Assembly (NCBI RefSeq): GCF_014207705.1
Contig: NZ_JACHIU010000001.1
Coordinates: 2,472,501-2,536,500 of the forward strand
Source of the DNA: Sphaerisporangium rubeum
GTDB lineage: Bacteria; Actinomycetota; Actinomycetes; Streptosporangiales; Streptosporangiaceae
Direction: 5' to 3'
DNA: 64,000 bases
In this document: piece by piece, positions 1 through 7,699 of the stretch
Layout: every line of letters starts with the position of its first letter
Numbering within the stretch: position 1 is the first letter of the stretch
The notes under the pieces: model-generated
Told to the model about the DNA's origin: nothing
The model's input: only the letters and a program-made list of their open reading frames with translations
Database searches by the model: none
Position numbers and translations under genes: made by a program

Positions 1-1
1 C

Positions 2-916
2 GGCGCGGGCCCGCAGAGCACCGCGGCCCTCCTGCGGACCCGGCCGGGCCGTCTGCTGACCCACGCGCACCCGCTGCTCCCCGGCACCCCCGGCCCGCCT
101 TGGGATCCCGGCGCGCACGAGGTGACCCGCTGGTGCGCGATGCTCGGCTGGCACGGCGTCCCGGCCGATCCCGCCGACCTGTCCCTGACGGCCCCCGTGT
201 CCGAGGTGCGCGGCCACGTCGTCGTCCACCCCGGCGCCGCGTACCCCGCGCGACGCTGGCCCCCGGAACGGTTCGCCGAGGTCGTGGCCGCTCTGACCCG
301 TTCCGGCCACCGCGTGTTGCTGACCGGCGGCCCGGCGGAACGTCCGCTGGCCGGCGAGGTCGCCGCACTGGCACGCGACCGCGGGGCCACGAGGACCGAG
401 GTCGTGGCCGGCCGTACCGACGTGGCGGAGCTGGCCGCGCTGGTCGGGGCCGCGCGCCTGGTGATCTGCGGGGACACCGGCGTGGCGCACCTGGCCACCG
501 CGCTCGGCACCCCCTCGGTCGTGATCTTCGGCCCGGTCTCCCCGGCGTTGTGGGGGCCGTCCGGCCGCGCCGCGCACATCGCGCTGTGGGCCGGCCGCTC
601 CGGCGACCCGCACGGCGACGTCCCCGGCGAAGGGCTGCTGGAGATCGGGGTGGCCGACGTCCTCGCCGCCGCCACCGGCCTGCTGGCCCGGGCCGGTGAG
701 GAGACGGACCCGGTCACGGTGACGCTCTGCGAGGACGGGCCGCTGCTGGTGCGCGGTCCGTTCACCATCGTCACGCGGGACGGCCGGGCCGTCGGCCCCG
801 GCCGGTCGACCGTGGCGCTGTGCCGGTGCGGACGGTCGAGGGTCAAGCCGTTCTGCGACGGCTCGCACAAGGCGGCGGGGTTCCGCGCGCCGGGAGAGCC
901 CGCCGCAGACGCCTGA
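2..916 (+). CDS. Glycosyltransferase family 9 fused to a C-terminal CDGSH iron-sulfur domain (5' end outside window)
   Basis: The open frame enters from the left edge, so the start is missing; reading in from base 2 gives a typical GT9 stretch (LLTHAHPLLPG ... HEVTRWCAMLGW) before the first in-window ATG at 122. The GT9 part resembles heptosyltransferase-type enzymes: a nucleotide-sugar binding core with HPGAAYPARRWP and the ICGDTGVAHLATALGTPSVVIFGP motif. After about residue 195 past the 122 ATG the frame continues without a stop into a CDGSH zinc-finger-like 2Fe-2S domain, with the ligands seen as CRCGRSRVKPFCDGSH. Internal GTG codons near 712-720 could let the CDGSH part be made alone. CDGSH genes of actinomycetes often neighbour a haem-oxygenase-like redox enzyme, which is present at 1853-2857. 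Whether the fusion is real or two genes lost a stop is open. Confidence 0.8.
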   Translation, partial: GAGPQSTAALLRTRPGRLLTHAHPLLPGTPGPPWDPGAHEVTRWCAMLGWHGVPADPADLSLTAPVSEVRGHVVVHPGAAYPARRWPPERFAEVVAALTRSGHRVLLTGGPAERPLAGEVAALARDRGATRTEVVAGRTDVAELAALVGAARLVICGDTGVAHLATALGTPSVVIFGPVSPALWGPSGRAAHIALWAGRSGDPHGDVPGEGLLEIGVADVLAAATGLLARAGEETDPVTVTLCEDGPLLVRGPFTIVTRDGRAVGPGRSTVALCRCGRSRVKPFCDGSHKAAGFRAPGEPAADA

Positions 917-1856
917 CCGAGTGGGCCGCGACGAGCAGCCGCAGTCCCCGGTACGGCACACCCCCGCGCAGCCGGGCCGCGAGCGCCGGCCACGAGCACA
1001 CGGCCCGTTCCAGCACCCACACCGGGGCCAGGACCGAGCAGGTGGCGGGGAAGACCCGCCGGCCGCCGTCCCTGCGGCGGCCCACCTCGGCCAGCCCCGT
1101 CACCGCCGCGGCGCCGAGCAGCACGGCGGCCACGGCCCGCCTCGGCCGGCGGGCCGCCGCGACGGCCAGGCAGGGGAGCACGGCGAGGAACAGCGCCATG
1201 CGCGCCGGCTGCGCCAGGTCGTCGTACGCCTGCCTGACCCGCTGGGACCAGAACCGCCGCGTCCCCGGCGGCAGGCGGCGCACGTACACCTCGCGCGCGC
1301 GGCGCTCCCGGCCGCCGTGCGCGCGCACCGTCCTGATCAGCTCCAGGTTCTCGAACATCACGTCGCCGTCGTAGCCACCCATGTGCTCGAAGAACGATCT
1401 GCGTATCCCGAACGTCCCCGGATAGTCCGCGCCGAAGACCCGGTTGAGCAGCGTGCGCGCGGTGTCCCAGCGCGCGTGCCACGGCATCGGGTCGAAGTAA
1501 TTCTGCGGCCGGACCAGGTCGGCGGTCTCCAGCAGCTCGCGGACCCGCGCGAGGCCCGCCGCGTCGTACCGCACGTCGTCGTCCGCCACGACCACGAACT
1601 CCGACCGCGCCACGCGCATCCCGGTGCGCACCCCGGCCACCTTGCCGTTGCCGCACGCCAGATCGGGGTCGGGCCGCAGATGACGCGCGAACCCGCTCCA
1701 CAGGCGCGCGTGCCGTGCGAACACCGCCGGCGGCGAGCCGTCGACCACGATGACCCCGGCGTGCTCGCTCAGCCGGCGCAGGTACGCGGTCAGCTCCGGC
1801 AGGTCGTCGCCGTCCCGCGTCCACCGCAGCGGCAGCACGTACTCCACGCCGGTCAC
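843..1856 (-). CDS. Glycosyltransferase family 2 with C-terminal membrane segments
   Basis: A 337-residue protein starting at a GTG whose first bases overlap the stop of the upstream redox gene (GTGA), so the two are translationally coupled. The GT-A fold is visible: an N-terminal LPLRW strand, VIVVDGSPP, the metal-binding acidic motif VVVADDDVRYD, and a later GGYDGDVMFENLEL acceptor region. After about residue 220 come two hydrophobic stretches (MALFLAVLPCLAVAAA and VAAVLLGAAAVTGLA) typical of polyprenyl- or lipid-linked glycosyltransferases at the membrane. The 3' end runs 74 bp into the convergent GT9-CDGSH frame, so the last ~24 residues are Arg/Pro-rich and probably constrained by the opposite gene. 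Substrate cannot be told. Confidence 0.8.
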   Translation of the reverse strand: MTGVEYVLPLRWTRDGDDLPELTAYLRRLSEHAGVIVVDGSPPAVFARHARLWSGFARHLRPDPDLACGNGKVAGVRTGMRVARSEFVVVADDDVRYDAAGLARVRELLETADLVRPQNYFDPMPWHARWDTARTLLNRVFGADYPGTFGIRRSFFEHMGGYDGDVMFENLELIRTVRAHGGRERRAREVYVRRLPPGTRRFWSQRVRQAYDDLAQPARMALFLAVLPCLAVAAARRPRRAVAAVLLGAAAVTGLAEVGRRRDGGRRVFPATCSVLAPVWVLERAVCSWPALAARLRGGVPYRGLRLLVAAHSVRRLRRALPARGTPPPCASRRRTA

Positions 1857-2857
1857 CTCCCCGCCGTGATCGGCTCCAGCAGCGACGAGGCGCCGCGGCG
1901 CCAGCGGCCGAGGACGTGCTCGGCGAAGAGCCGGTCCAGGGTCAGCGCGCAGGCCGCGCCGTACAGCACGTCGCCGGTGAGCCAGGGGTGGCTCGCCGCG
2001 AACCTCCCGCACATGTCGTACACCGCGATCTGCTCGTGCACCGCGTCGGCCTGCACGTGCTCGTCGAAGTAGCGCCGCGCCGCCGCGCCGCCGCCGAGCC
2101 GCCGCAGGGCCTGCGCGTACCGGAGGTTCGGCAGGGACGACGTCATCTCGAACGCCGCGAGGTGACCGAGCAGCCTGCCGCGGTGCCGCCGGTGCAGCCC
2201 GAACATCGACATCGCGTTCCCCACGGCCAGCGTGATCGCGGGGACCAGGTCGGCGTAGGCGCCGTAGGCGTCGTCGAGGCCGAGCGCGCGCATGGTGTGC
2301 CGGAACAGCTCCGAGTGCATGCGGCCCGCGCGGCCCCCGCCGTACTCGTCCGCCTGGATCTCCACGAGCGCCGCCTTGACCGGCCCCCGCAGCCGCGGGA
2401 TGGCCCAGGTGTGCGGGTCGGCCTCCTTCAGGTGGTACAGCGACCGGTGCGCGACGAACTCCCGGAAGCGGTCGAGGCAGGCGTCCTTGTGCAGGAAGTC
2501 CGCCAGCGACCACGGGCCGTCCGGCACCATCTCGATCAGCAGCCGTGGCACGCCGCGCGCCGGCGCCTCCGGCGGTGGTGGTACGGCCGCGGCCAGGGCC
2601 CGCTCGAAGACCTCCTCCAGCCGTTCCCGCACCGCCAGCATCGAACGGTTCCACTCCCACCGTTCGTCGACCTCGTCGAACCCCTGGTAGTGCAGCTCGT
2701 AGCAGGCGAACAGCGCCACCTGGACGTCCTCGTCCGCCACGACCGGCCCCGCCGGCGGCACGGCGAGCTCCTCAGGGAGGCCGAAGTCGTGGGGGTCCGC
2801 GGTGAGCTCTCCGAAGAGCCGTTCGCTGATCGGGCCTCTGGGTACCGGCAGCCGCAT
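1853..2857 (-). CDS. Iron-containing redox enzyme family protein (haem-oxygenase-like fold)
   Basis: 334 residues, ATG start preceded by a run of six G about 7 bases upstream. The helical sequence with FACYELHYQGF, a HKDACLDRFREFVAHRSLYHLKEADPH segment, LVEIQADEYGGG and YFDEHVQADAVHE fits the iron-containing redox enzyme family (haem-oxygenase-like di-iron fold), where scattered His and Glu residues bind the metal. Such genes are commonly found beside CDGSH proteins in actinomycetes, and a CDGSH domain is encoded convergently here. It is the first gene of a two-gene operon with the GT2 gene (4-bp overlap). The reaction is unknown; a role in iron/oxygen chemistry is family-level knowledge only. 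Confidence 0.8.
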   Translation of the reverse strand: MRLPVPRGPISERLFGELTADPHDFGLPEELAVPPAGPVVADEDVQVALFACYELHYQGFDEVDERWEWNRSMLAVRERLEEVFERALAAAVPPPPEAPARGVPRLLIEMVPDGPWSLADFLHKDACLDRFREFVAHRSLYHLKEADPHTWAIPRLRGPVKAALVEIQADEYGGGRAGRMHSELFRHTMRALGLDDAYGAYADLVPAITLAVGNAMSMFGLHRRHRGRLLGHLAAFEMTSSLPNLRYAQALRRLGGGAAARRYFDEHVQADAVHEQIAVYDMCGRFAASHPWLTGDVLYGAACALTLDRLFAEHVLGRWRRGASSLLEPITAGR

Positions 2858-3006
2858 GGCGTCCCCCCGATGACGAGACGCATCCAGGCTAGGTCGCCTC
2901 CGCGAACCGGCGGAACCGCCGAGCGGTAAAGGCCCGCACCTCGTTGCGGCAAAGCCCCGCGGATCACCAGGCGGGTACGCGGGCCGCGTGCGGGTAGGTG
3001 CGGTCC

Positions 3007-3726
3007 ATGGCGGTGCGGCACGGCGAGCGGGTGCGTGTTCCGGTGATGTACCAGGACTGGTTGGACATCACCTTCATCCACTGGCGCTACCCGGTGGAAC
3101 CGATCCAGCGGATGCTGCCGGACGGCCTGACCGTCGACTCCTTCGACGGGTCGGCGTGGGTGGGGCTCACGCCGCTGCTGATGTCGGACGTCCGGCCACC
3201 CGGCGTCCCGGCGATCCCGTGGCTGTCGCGGTTCCCCGAGACCAACGTGCGCACCTACGCGCGGGACGCCGAGGGCCGGACCGGCCTGTGGTTCCTGTCG
3301 CTGGACGCCGCGCGCCTGCCGGCCGTGCTGACCGCGAGGGCCACCTACCGGCTGCCGTACCACTGGGCCGCGATGTCGGTGACCGGAACCTCCACCCGGC
3401 GGGTCTACCGCTCACACAGGCACCGGTCCGCCGGCGCGCACTGCCACGCCGAGGTCGAACTCGGCTCCCCGCTCGCGGCCCCCGGTGAGCGCGCCGAGCT
3501 CCTGACCGGGTTCCTCACCGAGCGGTACCGCCTGTTCACCGTGATCGCCGGCAGGCTCGCGCACGCGGAGGTCGAACACGTCCCCTGGCCCCTGCACGAG
3601 GCCCGCCTGCGTCACCTGGACCAGGACCTCCTCCAGGCGGCGTCCCTGCCGGCCCCCGGCGGCACCCCTCTGGTGCACGCCTCGCCTGGTGTGCGCGTTC
3701 GAGTGGGCCCCTGGTCGCTGCGGTGA
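3007..3726 (+). CDS. YqjF family protein (DUF2071)
   Basis: 239 residues from the ATG at 3007, chosen because AGGTG lies 6-7 bases upstream; an in-frame GTG at 2998 is the alternative. The protein matches the YqjF/DUF2071 family in outline: YQDWLDITFIHWRYPVEPIQRMLPDGL near the start, WVGLTPLLM, the conserved ETNVRTYA segment, and GLWFLSLDAARLPAV. The family has no firmly known function; it is a soluble beta-rich protein. It is transcribed divergently from the redox/GT2 operon, with the 149-bp gap between 2858 and 3006 holding both promoters. No partner gene follows in the same direction within 300 bp. Confidence 0.8.
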   Translation: MAVRHGERVRVPVMYQDWLDITFIHWRYPVEPIQRMLPDGLTVDSFDGSAWVGLTPLLMSDVRPPGVPAIPWLSRFPETNVRTYARDAEGRTGLWFLSLDAARLPAVLTARATYRLPYHWAAMSVTGTSTRRVYRSHRHRSAGAHCHAEVELGSPLAAPGERAELLTGFLTERYRLFTVIAGRLAHAEVEHVPWPLHEARLRHLDQDLLQAASLPAPGGTPLVHASPGVRVRVGPWSLR

Positions 3727-4054
3727 GAGCGCTCGCCGGCGGGAGTGACCAAGGGAAACGCCGGGCAACTTTTTCGTGGCGGGGGGAACATCCCGGAGGG
3801 GACCGGGGTTACAGTTTTCGTGGCCGGTGTGTCCGGTGTCCCCGGGCCTCACCTATTGCCTTCGCGGACTACCGTTCGGCTGGAGCCGCGTTGAGCGTTT
3901 CGCCGAGAGGCGACCCGCACACCGGTTCGCGATCGTGGGACCCCGCCGGACTTCCGGCGGGGTTCTGCGTTTTCCTGGGGCTTCGAGGGTTGTGAGGGGC
4001 CTCGGGGAGGGTTAGCGTGACTGCTGTTCTTGACCCGCGGTCGACAGGGGGATC
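3727..4054. other. Gene-free stretch between the DUF2071 gene and the P450
   Basis: 328 bp with no convincing open frame; overlapping short frames have no family resemblance or start signal. It holds one clear hairpin (3941-3962) and presumably the P450 promoter. Confidence 0.6.
3941..3962 (+). terminator. Hairpin, probable terminator downstream of the DUF2071 gene
   Basis: Perfect GC-rich stem CCCCGCCGG / CCGGCGGGG with a 4-nt loop, followed by TTCTGCGTTTTCC. The distance (215 bp) from the DUF2071 stop is long, so it could also act in the P450 leader. Confidence 0.5.
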
Positions 4055-5311
4055 ATGAGCACGTCAGGCGGTCAGGAGGCGTCCGGAGCGGTCGATCTGC
4101 TGGATCCGGGGGTGCTGCGCGATCCGTTCAGGGCCTACTCGCGGCTCAGGGACCGCGCGCCGCTGGCCCGGGGGAGCTTGTTCGGACAGCAGGAGCTCTG
4201 GCTCGTCACGCGGTACGACGACGTCAGGACGGTCCTCGGCGATCACCGGTTCGTCAACGACCCGGCGCACGTGCCGGGGATGGACGCCGGCAACCTGCGC
4301 GAGAAGCTCGTCGCGGCACGTGGCGTGCCGCCGGAGTACGCCAAGTACATCCTGGACAGCATCCTCGACGCCGACGGCGAGGACCATCTACGGCTGCGGC
4401 GCCTGGTGTCCCGTACGTTCACGGCGCGCCGCGTCATGGAGCTGCGGCCCAGGGTCGAGCAGATCGCCGAGGACCTGCTGGACCGGCTGCCGGGCCACGC
4501 CGAGGACGGCGTGGTCGACCTCCTGCCGCACTTCGCCTACCCGCTGCCGATCACGGTGATCTGCGAGCTGGTCGGCATCCCTGAGGAGGACCGGCCGCTG
4601 TGGCGGAAGTGGGGGAGGCAGCTGTTCGACCAGGAAGGCATCGCGTCGGCGGTGCGCGACCTGGTCGGGTACATCGAGGACCTCATCGCGCGCCGCCGGG
4701 CCACCCCTGCCGACGACCTGCTCACCGGGCTGATCCGCACCCATGACGAGGACGGCGACCGGCTCTCCGACACCGAGATGGTCACGATGGTCCTCACCAT
4801 CGTGCTCGCCGGCCACGAGACCACCGCGCACCTGATCGGCAACGGCACCGCCGCGCTGCTCACCCACCCCGACCAGCTCACCTTGCTCCGCGAGGACCCG
4901 TCCCTGCTGCCGCGCGCCGTCCACGAGCTGATGCGCTGGTGCGGCCCCGTCCAGGGGACCCGCATCAGGTACGCGACCGAGGACGTCGAGCTCGGCGGCA
5001 TGACGATCGCCAAGGGCCAGCCGGTCATGGCGATGCTGGTCGGCGCCAACTACGACCCGTCGGTGTTCCCCGACCCCGAGCGTCTCGACATCACCAGGGA
5101 GCCCGACGGCCGCAAGGAGACCCACGTCGGCTTCGGCCACGGCCTCCACTACTGCCTCGGCGCGGCCCTGGCCCGCCAGGAAGGCGAAGTGGCCCTCGGC
5201 GCGCTGTTCCGCAGATTCCCCGGCCTGTCCCTGGCCGTCGACCCGTCGGACCTGGAACACGAGCCCCTTCCCGGCTCGTGGCGCCTGGCCCGTCTGCCAC
5301 TGCGCTTGTAG
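4055..5311 (+). CDS. Cytochrome P450
   Basis: 418 residues, usual length for soluble actinobacterial P450s. The I-helix oxygen-activation motif LAGHETTAH lies near residue 252, the K-helix ELMR (ExxR) follows, and the haem loop FGHGLHYCLGAALAR places the proximal Cys at residue 367. The sequence style is that of CYP107-type monooxygenases, which hydroxylate polyketides, terpenes or xenobiotics with electrons from a ferredoxin. No ferredoxin or reductase gene is adjacent and no biosynthetic genes flank it on the same strand, so the substrate is unknown. Start ATG at 4055; a GGGG run lies just upstream. The gene is followed 33 bp later by the 14-bp tandem array. Confidence 0.93.
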   Translation: MSTSGGQEASGAVDLLDPGVLRDPFRAYSRLRDRAPLARGSLFGQQELWLVTRYDDVRTVLGDHRFVNDPAHVPGMDAGNLREKLVAARGVPPEYAKYILDSILDADGEDHLRLRRLVSRTFTARRVMELRPRVEQIAEDLLDRLPGHAEDGVVDLLPHFAYPLPITVICELVGIPEEDRPLWRKWGRQLFDQEGIASAVRDLVGYIEDLIARRRATPADDLLTGLIRTHDEDGDRLSDTEMVTMVLTIVLAGHETTAHLIGNGTAALLTHPDQLTLLREDPSLLPRAVHELMRWCGPVQGTRIRYATEDVELGGMTIAKGQPVMAMLVGANYDPSVFPDPERLDITREPDGRKETHVGFGHGLHYCLGAALARQEGEVALGALFRRFPGLSLAVDPSDLEHEPLPGSWRLARLPLRL

Positions 5312-5344
5312 ACGCGTTCCGGTGCCGGCGCGGTCAGTGTGGGG

Positions 5345-5540
5345 CCCGGTCACGTCGGCCCGGTCACGTCGGCCCGGTCACGTCGGCCCGGTCACGTCGG
5401 CCCGGTCACGTCGGCCCGGTCACGTCGGCCCGGTCACGTCGGCCCGGTCACGTCGGCCCGGTCACGTCGGCCCGGTCACGTCGGCCCGGTCACGTCGGCC
5501 CGGTCACGTCGGCCCGGTCACGTCGGCCCGGTCACGTCGG
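5345..5540. repeat. Perfect 14-bp tandem array, 14 copies
   Basis: Unit CCCGGTCACGTCGG repeats 14 times without a mismatch. The array is bracketed by two direct copies of CGGCGCGGTCAGTGTG (around 5325-5340 and 5538-5553). It lies between the convergent P450 and AmaP genes, so it is not needed by either protein. Because 14 is not a multiple of three, all frames stay open and translate as a 14-residue repeat, which creates false open frames. Confidence 0.97.
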
Positions 5541-5545
5541 CGCGG

Positions 5546-6109
5546 TCAGTGTGCGGCGGGGTGAGCGGAACGGCCGTGCGCCGCGCGGATGCGGATGACG
5601 GCCGGCAGGCGGTCGCTTTCCAGTGCGGTCCGCAGCCGCTCCACCCCTCGCTGCGCGCGGCGTCTCGCCGCGGCCGGGTCGCCGTCACCCGGTACCGCCA
5701 CGGTGAGCGCCAGCCGGGGGTCCGCCGGAGCGCCGCGGAACCCCGCGCGTACCCGCTCACCGGACGGGCCGTTGTCGAGTTCCTCCTCGATGGCCCCCGC
5801 GGCGGCCCGCGCGCCGAGCCGTGTCGCGCCGTGGCCCCTGTCCGGTTCGAGATCCAGGTACCTGATCCCGCCTGGCCGGCCCTGGAGGAACAGCCACCGC
5901 AGCGCGGCGAGCGTCACCAGCAGAGCCACGAGGCCGACCACGGGCCAGAACCACGGCTGCGCGGCGACCTGACCGGCCTCCGGCGGGATCAGCGGCCCGG
6001 CGCCGAGCAGCCCGGCCGACCGTGCCAAGGCCGTCAGGCCGCCGAGCAGAAGCAGCAGCCCCGTCACGGTCAGCCCGATCCGGTTCACCCTCGTGACGCG
6101 ATCGTTCAT
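5546..6109 (-). CDS. amaP: Alkaline shock response membrane anchor protein AmaP
   Basis: 187 residues. Two membrane segments are clear: LTVTGLLLLLGGLTALA near the N-terminus and FWPVVGLVALLVTLAALRWLFL around residues 54-75, followed by a cytoplasmic domain. This is the layout of AmaP, which anchors Asp23-family proteins to the membrane in Gram-positive bacteria. It is the last gene of a six-gene minus-strand operon with three Asp23-like genes. The ATG at 6109 has a good GGGAGGTGGGGG upstream, and degenerate copies of this start region fill the spacer behind it (6125-6230). C-terminal residues IRIRAAHGRSAHPAAH are low complexity. Confidence 0.8.
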   Translation of the reverse strand: MNDRVTRVNRIGLTVTGLLLLLGGLTALARSAGLLGAGPLIPPEAGQVAAQPWFWPVVGLVALLVTLAALRWLFLQGRPGGIRYLDLEPDRGHGATRLGARAAAGAIEEELDNGPSGERVRAGFRGAPADPRLALTVAVPGDGDPAAARRRAQRGVERLRTALESDRLPAVIRIRAAHGRSAHPAAH

Positions 6110-6124
6110 CGACCCCCACCTCCC

Positions 6125-6230
6125 GCGTTCATCGACCCACTTCCCGCTTCCCGCGTTCAGCGGATCCGGCTTCCGGCGTTCAGCGGATCCGGCTTCCGGC
6201 GTTCAACGGACCCCGCCTCCGCGTTCAACG
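6125..6230 (-). repeat. Degenerate ~23-bp tandem repeats between DUF6286 gene and amaP
   Basis: The motif GCGTTC (plus strand) recurs at 6125, 6153, 6176, 6199 and 6221, spacing 28, 23, 23 and 22 bp. On the minus strand each copy reads like TGAACGC preceded by a G-rich patch, resembling the amaP initiation site (ATGAACG). The last copy contains the DUF6286 stop codon. Confidence 0.8.
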
Positions 6231-6797
6231 GACCCGCGGCTCCTTGCGCCGCACGGCCACCCGCACCTTCGGCCGCCGTAGCGGCGCCAGCTCCTCCAGA
6301 TGGCGCTCCACTGCGGCGGTCACCCGTTCCCGCAGATCACCCGGCTCGCGCAGCGGTGTGGTGACGCGGACGTCCAGGCGCCTGCGTCCGAGGCGCGCAC
6401 GGGCCCGCGACACCCCTTCCACGTCGTCGGCGACCGCCGCCATGTACCGGCGTGCCGCACCCTTGGTGATCCCCACCGCCGAGAGCGGGTCGTCCGACGC
6501 CAGCGGCACCAGCCGTGGCCGGCCAGGCGTCACCCCGAGCCCCAACAGGACCAGTCCCAGCAGGACGGCGAGCGCCGAGGCCGCCATCGTGGCGGGATCG
6601 GCCCAGCGCGCCGCCACCCAGTCCACGGCCCGGTCCAGCGACTCCGCACGCACCGGGCTCCCCGGAGTGGACGCGACCGCCTCGATCAGCGTCAGCACAC
6701 CGGCCACCGCGAGCGCCACCGCCACCACCGCCGCCGGCACCGACCGATGCGGCCGGAACACCCGGGCCCCGCGCCGCCACGCCTTCCGGCCGCTCAC
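6225..6797 (-). CDS. DUF6286 domain-containing membrane protein
   Basis: 190 residues with a GTG start that overlaps the stop of the preceding Asp23 gene by 4 bp. Two hydrophobic helices are visible, VPAAVVAVALAVAGVLTLIEAV (about 20-41) and MAASALAVLLGLVLLGLGV (about 70-88), and the C-terminal half (ITKGAARRYMAAVADDVEGV ... LDVRVTTPLREPGDLRERV) is a small alpha/beta domain like the DUF6286 proteins that accompany Asp23 genes in actinomycetes. It probably sits in the membrane with AmaP and contacts the Asp23 proteins. Function is otherwise unknown. Confidence 0.75.
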   Translation of the reverse strand: MSGRKAWRRGARVFRPHRSVPAAVVAVALAVAGVLTLIEAVASTPGSPVRAESLDRAVDWVAARWADPATMAASALAVLLGLVLLGLGVTPGRPRLVPLASDDPLSAVGITKGAARRYMAAVADDVEGVSRARARLGRRRLDVRVTTPLREPGDLRERVTAAVERHLEELAPLRRPKVRVAVRRKEPRVR

Positions 6798-7447
6798 GAC
6801 TCCTCCGGTCCACGCACCCGAGGCGGTTCGTTCCCGGCGGGTTCTCCGGTGCCGTACGCACGAGGCGGTTCGTTCCCGGCGGGTTCTCCGGTGCCGTAGG
6901 CACGAGGCGACTCGTCCCCGGCCGGCTCCCCGGTGCCGTACGCGCCGAGCGGTTCGTCGGCGCCGTACGCGCCGAACGGTTCTTCCGCGCCGTGTGGTTC
7001 GCGGGTGCCGTGCACACCGGACGGCTCTTCGGTGTCCTGCCTGATGAGCCGTTCGCGTGCGCCGGCCGGTTCCCCGTCGCGGTTCGCGCCGGGGAGGAGA
7101 CGGTCCACGTCTATGTCGACCTGGCGGACGTCCAGGCCGGTGAGAGCGTGGACGCGGTCGGTGACGTGGTCGCGGACGCGGCGGGTGACCTCCCGGACCG
7201 GTGCGGGGTAGGCCACGGAGAGGTGGATGCGCAGCATGGCGAGGCCGCCGTCGATGTGGCCCGACACCCGTGGTGGCGCGCTCGTGGTGTCGTGTCCCAC
7301 GGGTACGCCGAGCACGCGGCGGACCGCACGGCCGGCCTCGTCCACCTCGGCGGCGGCCGTGGCGGCGATCCGTTCGAGCACCTTGCCGGAGATCCGGGTC
7401 CTGCCGCGTTCCTCAGGTGCGCGGATCCCGGCGGGACCGGCGCTCAT
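6794..7447 (-). CDS. Asp23/Gls24 family envelope stress protein with C-terminal 14-residue repeats
   Basis: 217 residues, ATG start inside an ATGA overlap with the small upstream membrane gene. The first ~120 residues form an Asp23 domain (GKVLERIAATAAAEV ... LRIHLSVAYPAPVREVTRRV ... LTGLDVRQVDIDVDRL). The rest is a Gly/Glu/Pro-rich tail with three clean copies of a 14-residue unit (AYGTGEPAGNEPPR) and decayed ones, matching a 42-bp DNA repeat. Asp23 proteins are cytosolic but bound to the membrane through AmaP and respond to cell-wall stress. The tail is not part of the family and looks like a recent expansion. Confidence 0.85.
   Translation of the reverse strand: MSAGPAGIRAPEERGRTRISGKVLERIAATAAAEVDEAGRAVRRVLGVPVGHDTTSAPPRVSGHIDGGLAMLRIHLSVAYPAPVREVTRRVRDHVTDRVHALTGLDVRQVDIDVDRLLPGANRDGEPAGARERLIRQDTEEPSGVHGTREPHGAEEPFGAYGADEPLGAYGTGEPAGDESPRAYGTGEPAGNEPPRAYGTGEPAGNEPPRVRGPEES
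6813..6990 (-). repeat. 42-bp in-frame repeats in the tail of an Asp23 gene
   Basis: Units built on GGTTCGTTCCCGGCGGGTTC (plus strand) recur at 42-bp spacing, two nearly identical, then degenerating toward 6990. They encode AYGTGEPAGNEPPR-like repeats. Confidence 0.85.
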
Positions 7448-7635
7448 GACACGCGTCTGCGGCCGAGCACGCCGCTCATGTCCATGGTGCCGCTCATCGC
7501 GCGTCCGGCGAGGAAGCCGATGACGCTGAGGACCAGCACGATCAGGAACACCACGAAGCCGCCGAACGCGCCGGCGAATCCCAGTGCCGTCCCCCACAGC
7601 AGGCCTGCCATCGGCCACCAGCGGTTCTCGTCCAT
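7444..7635 (-). CDS. Small membrane protein of the Asp23 operon
   Basis: 63 residues starting MDENRWW; the ATG at 7635 is preceded by GAAGGG at about 8 bases. A long hydrophobic region (LLWGTALGFAGAFGGFVVFLIVLVLSVIGFLAGRAM) could be one long or two tight membrane helices. It resembles the short DUF2273-like proteins found in Asp23 operons of Gram-positive bacteria, though I cannot assign the family with certainty. It ends in an ATGA overlap with the next Asp23 gene, so it is translated with it. A role in tethering Asp23 proteins is inferred from context. Confidence 0.7.
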   Translation of the reverse strand: MDENRWWPMAGLLWGTALGFAGAFGGFVVFLIVLVLSVIGFLAGRAMSGTMDMSGVLGRRRVS

Positions 7636-7699
7636 GTCGTTCACCCTTCGTCGTGTCGCAGTACTCACGGCCCGCAGGGACCCGCGGGCCTCCGGTCGC

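Noticed and set aside
5345-5540. CRISPR array
   Set aside because: Units are directly adjacent with no spacers, and no cas genes are present.
5322-6364. Open frames through the 14-bp array with a 14-residue repeat protein
   Set aside because: A 14-bp perfect repeat without a stop keeps all frames open; no ribosome site and no conserved flank, so not coding.
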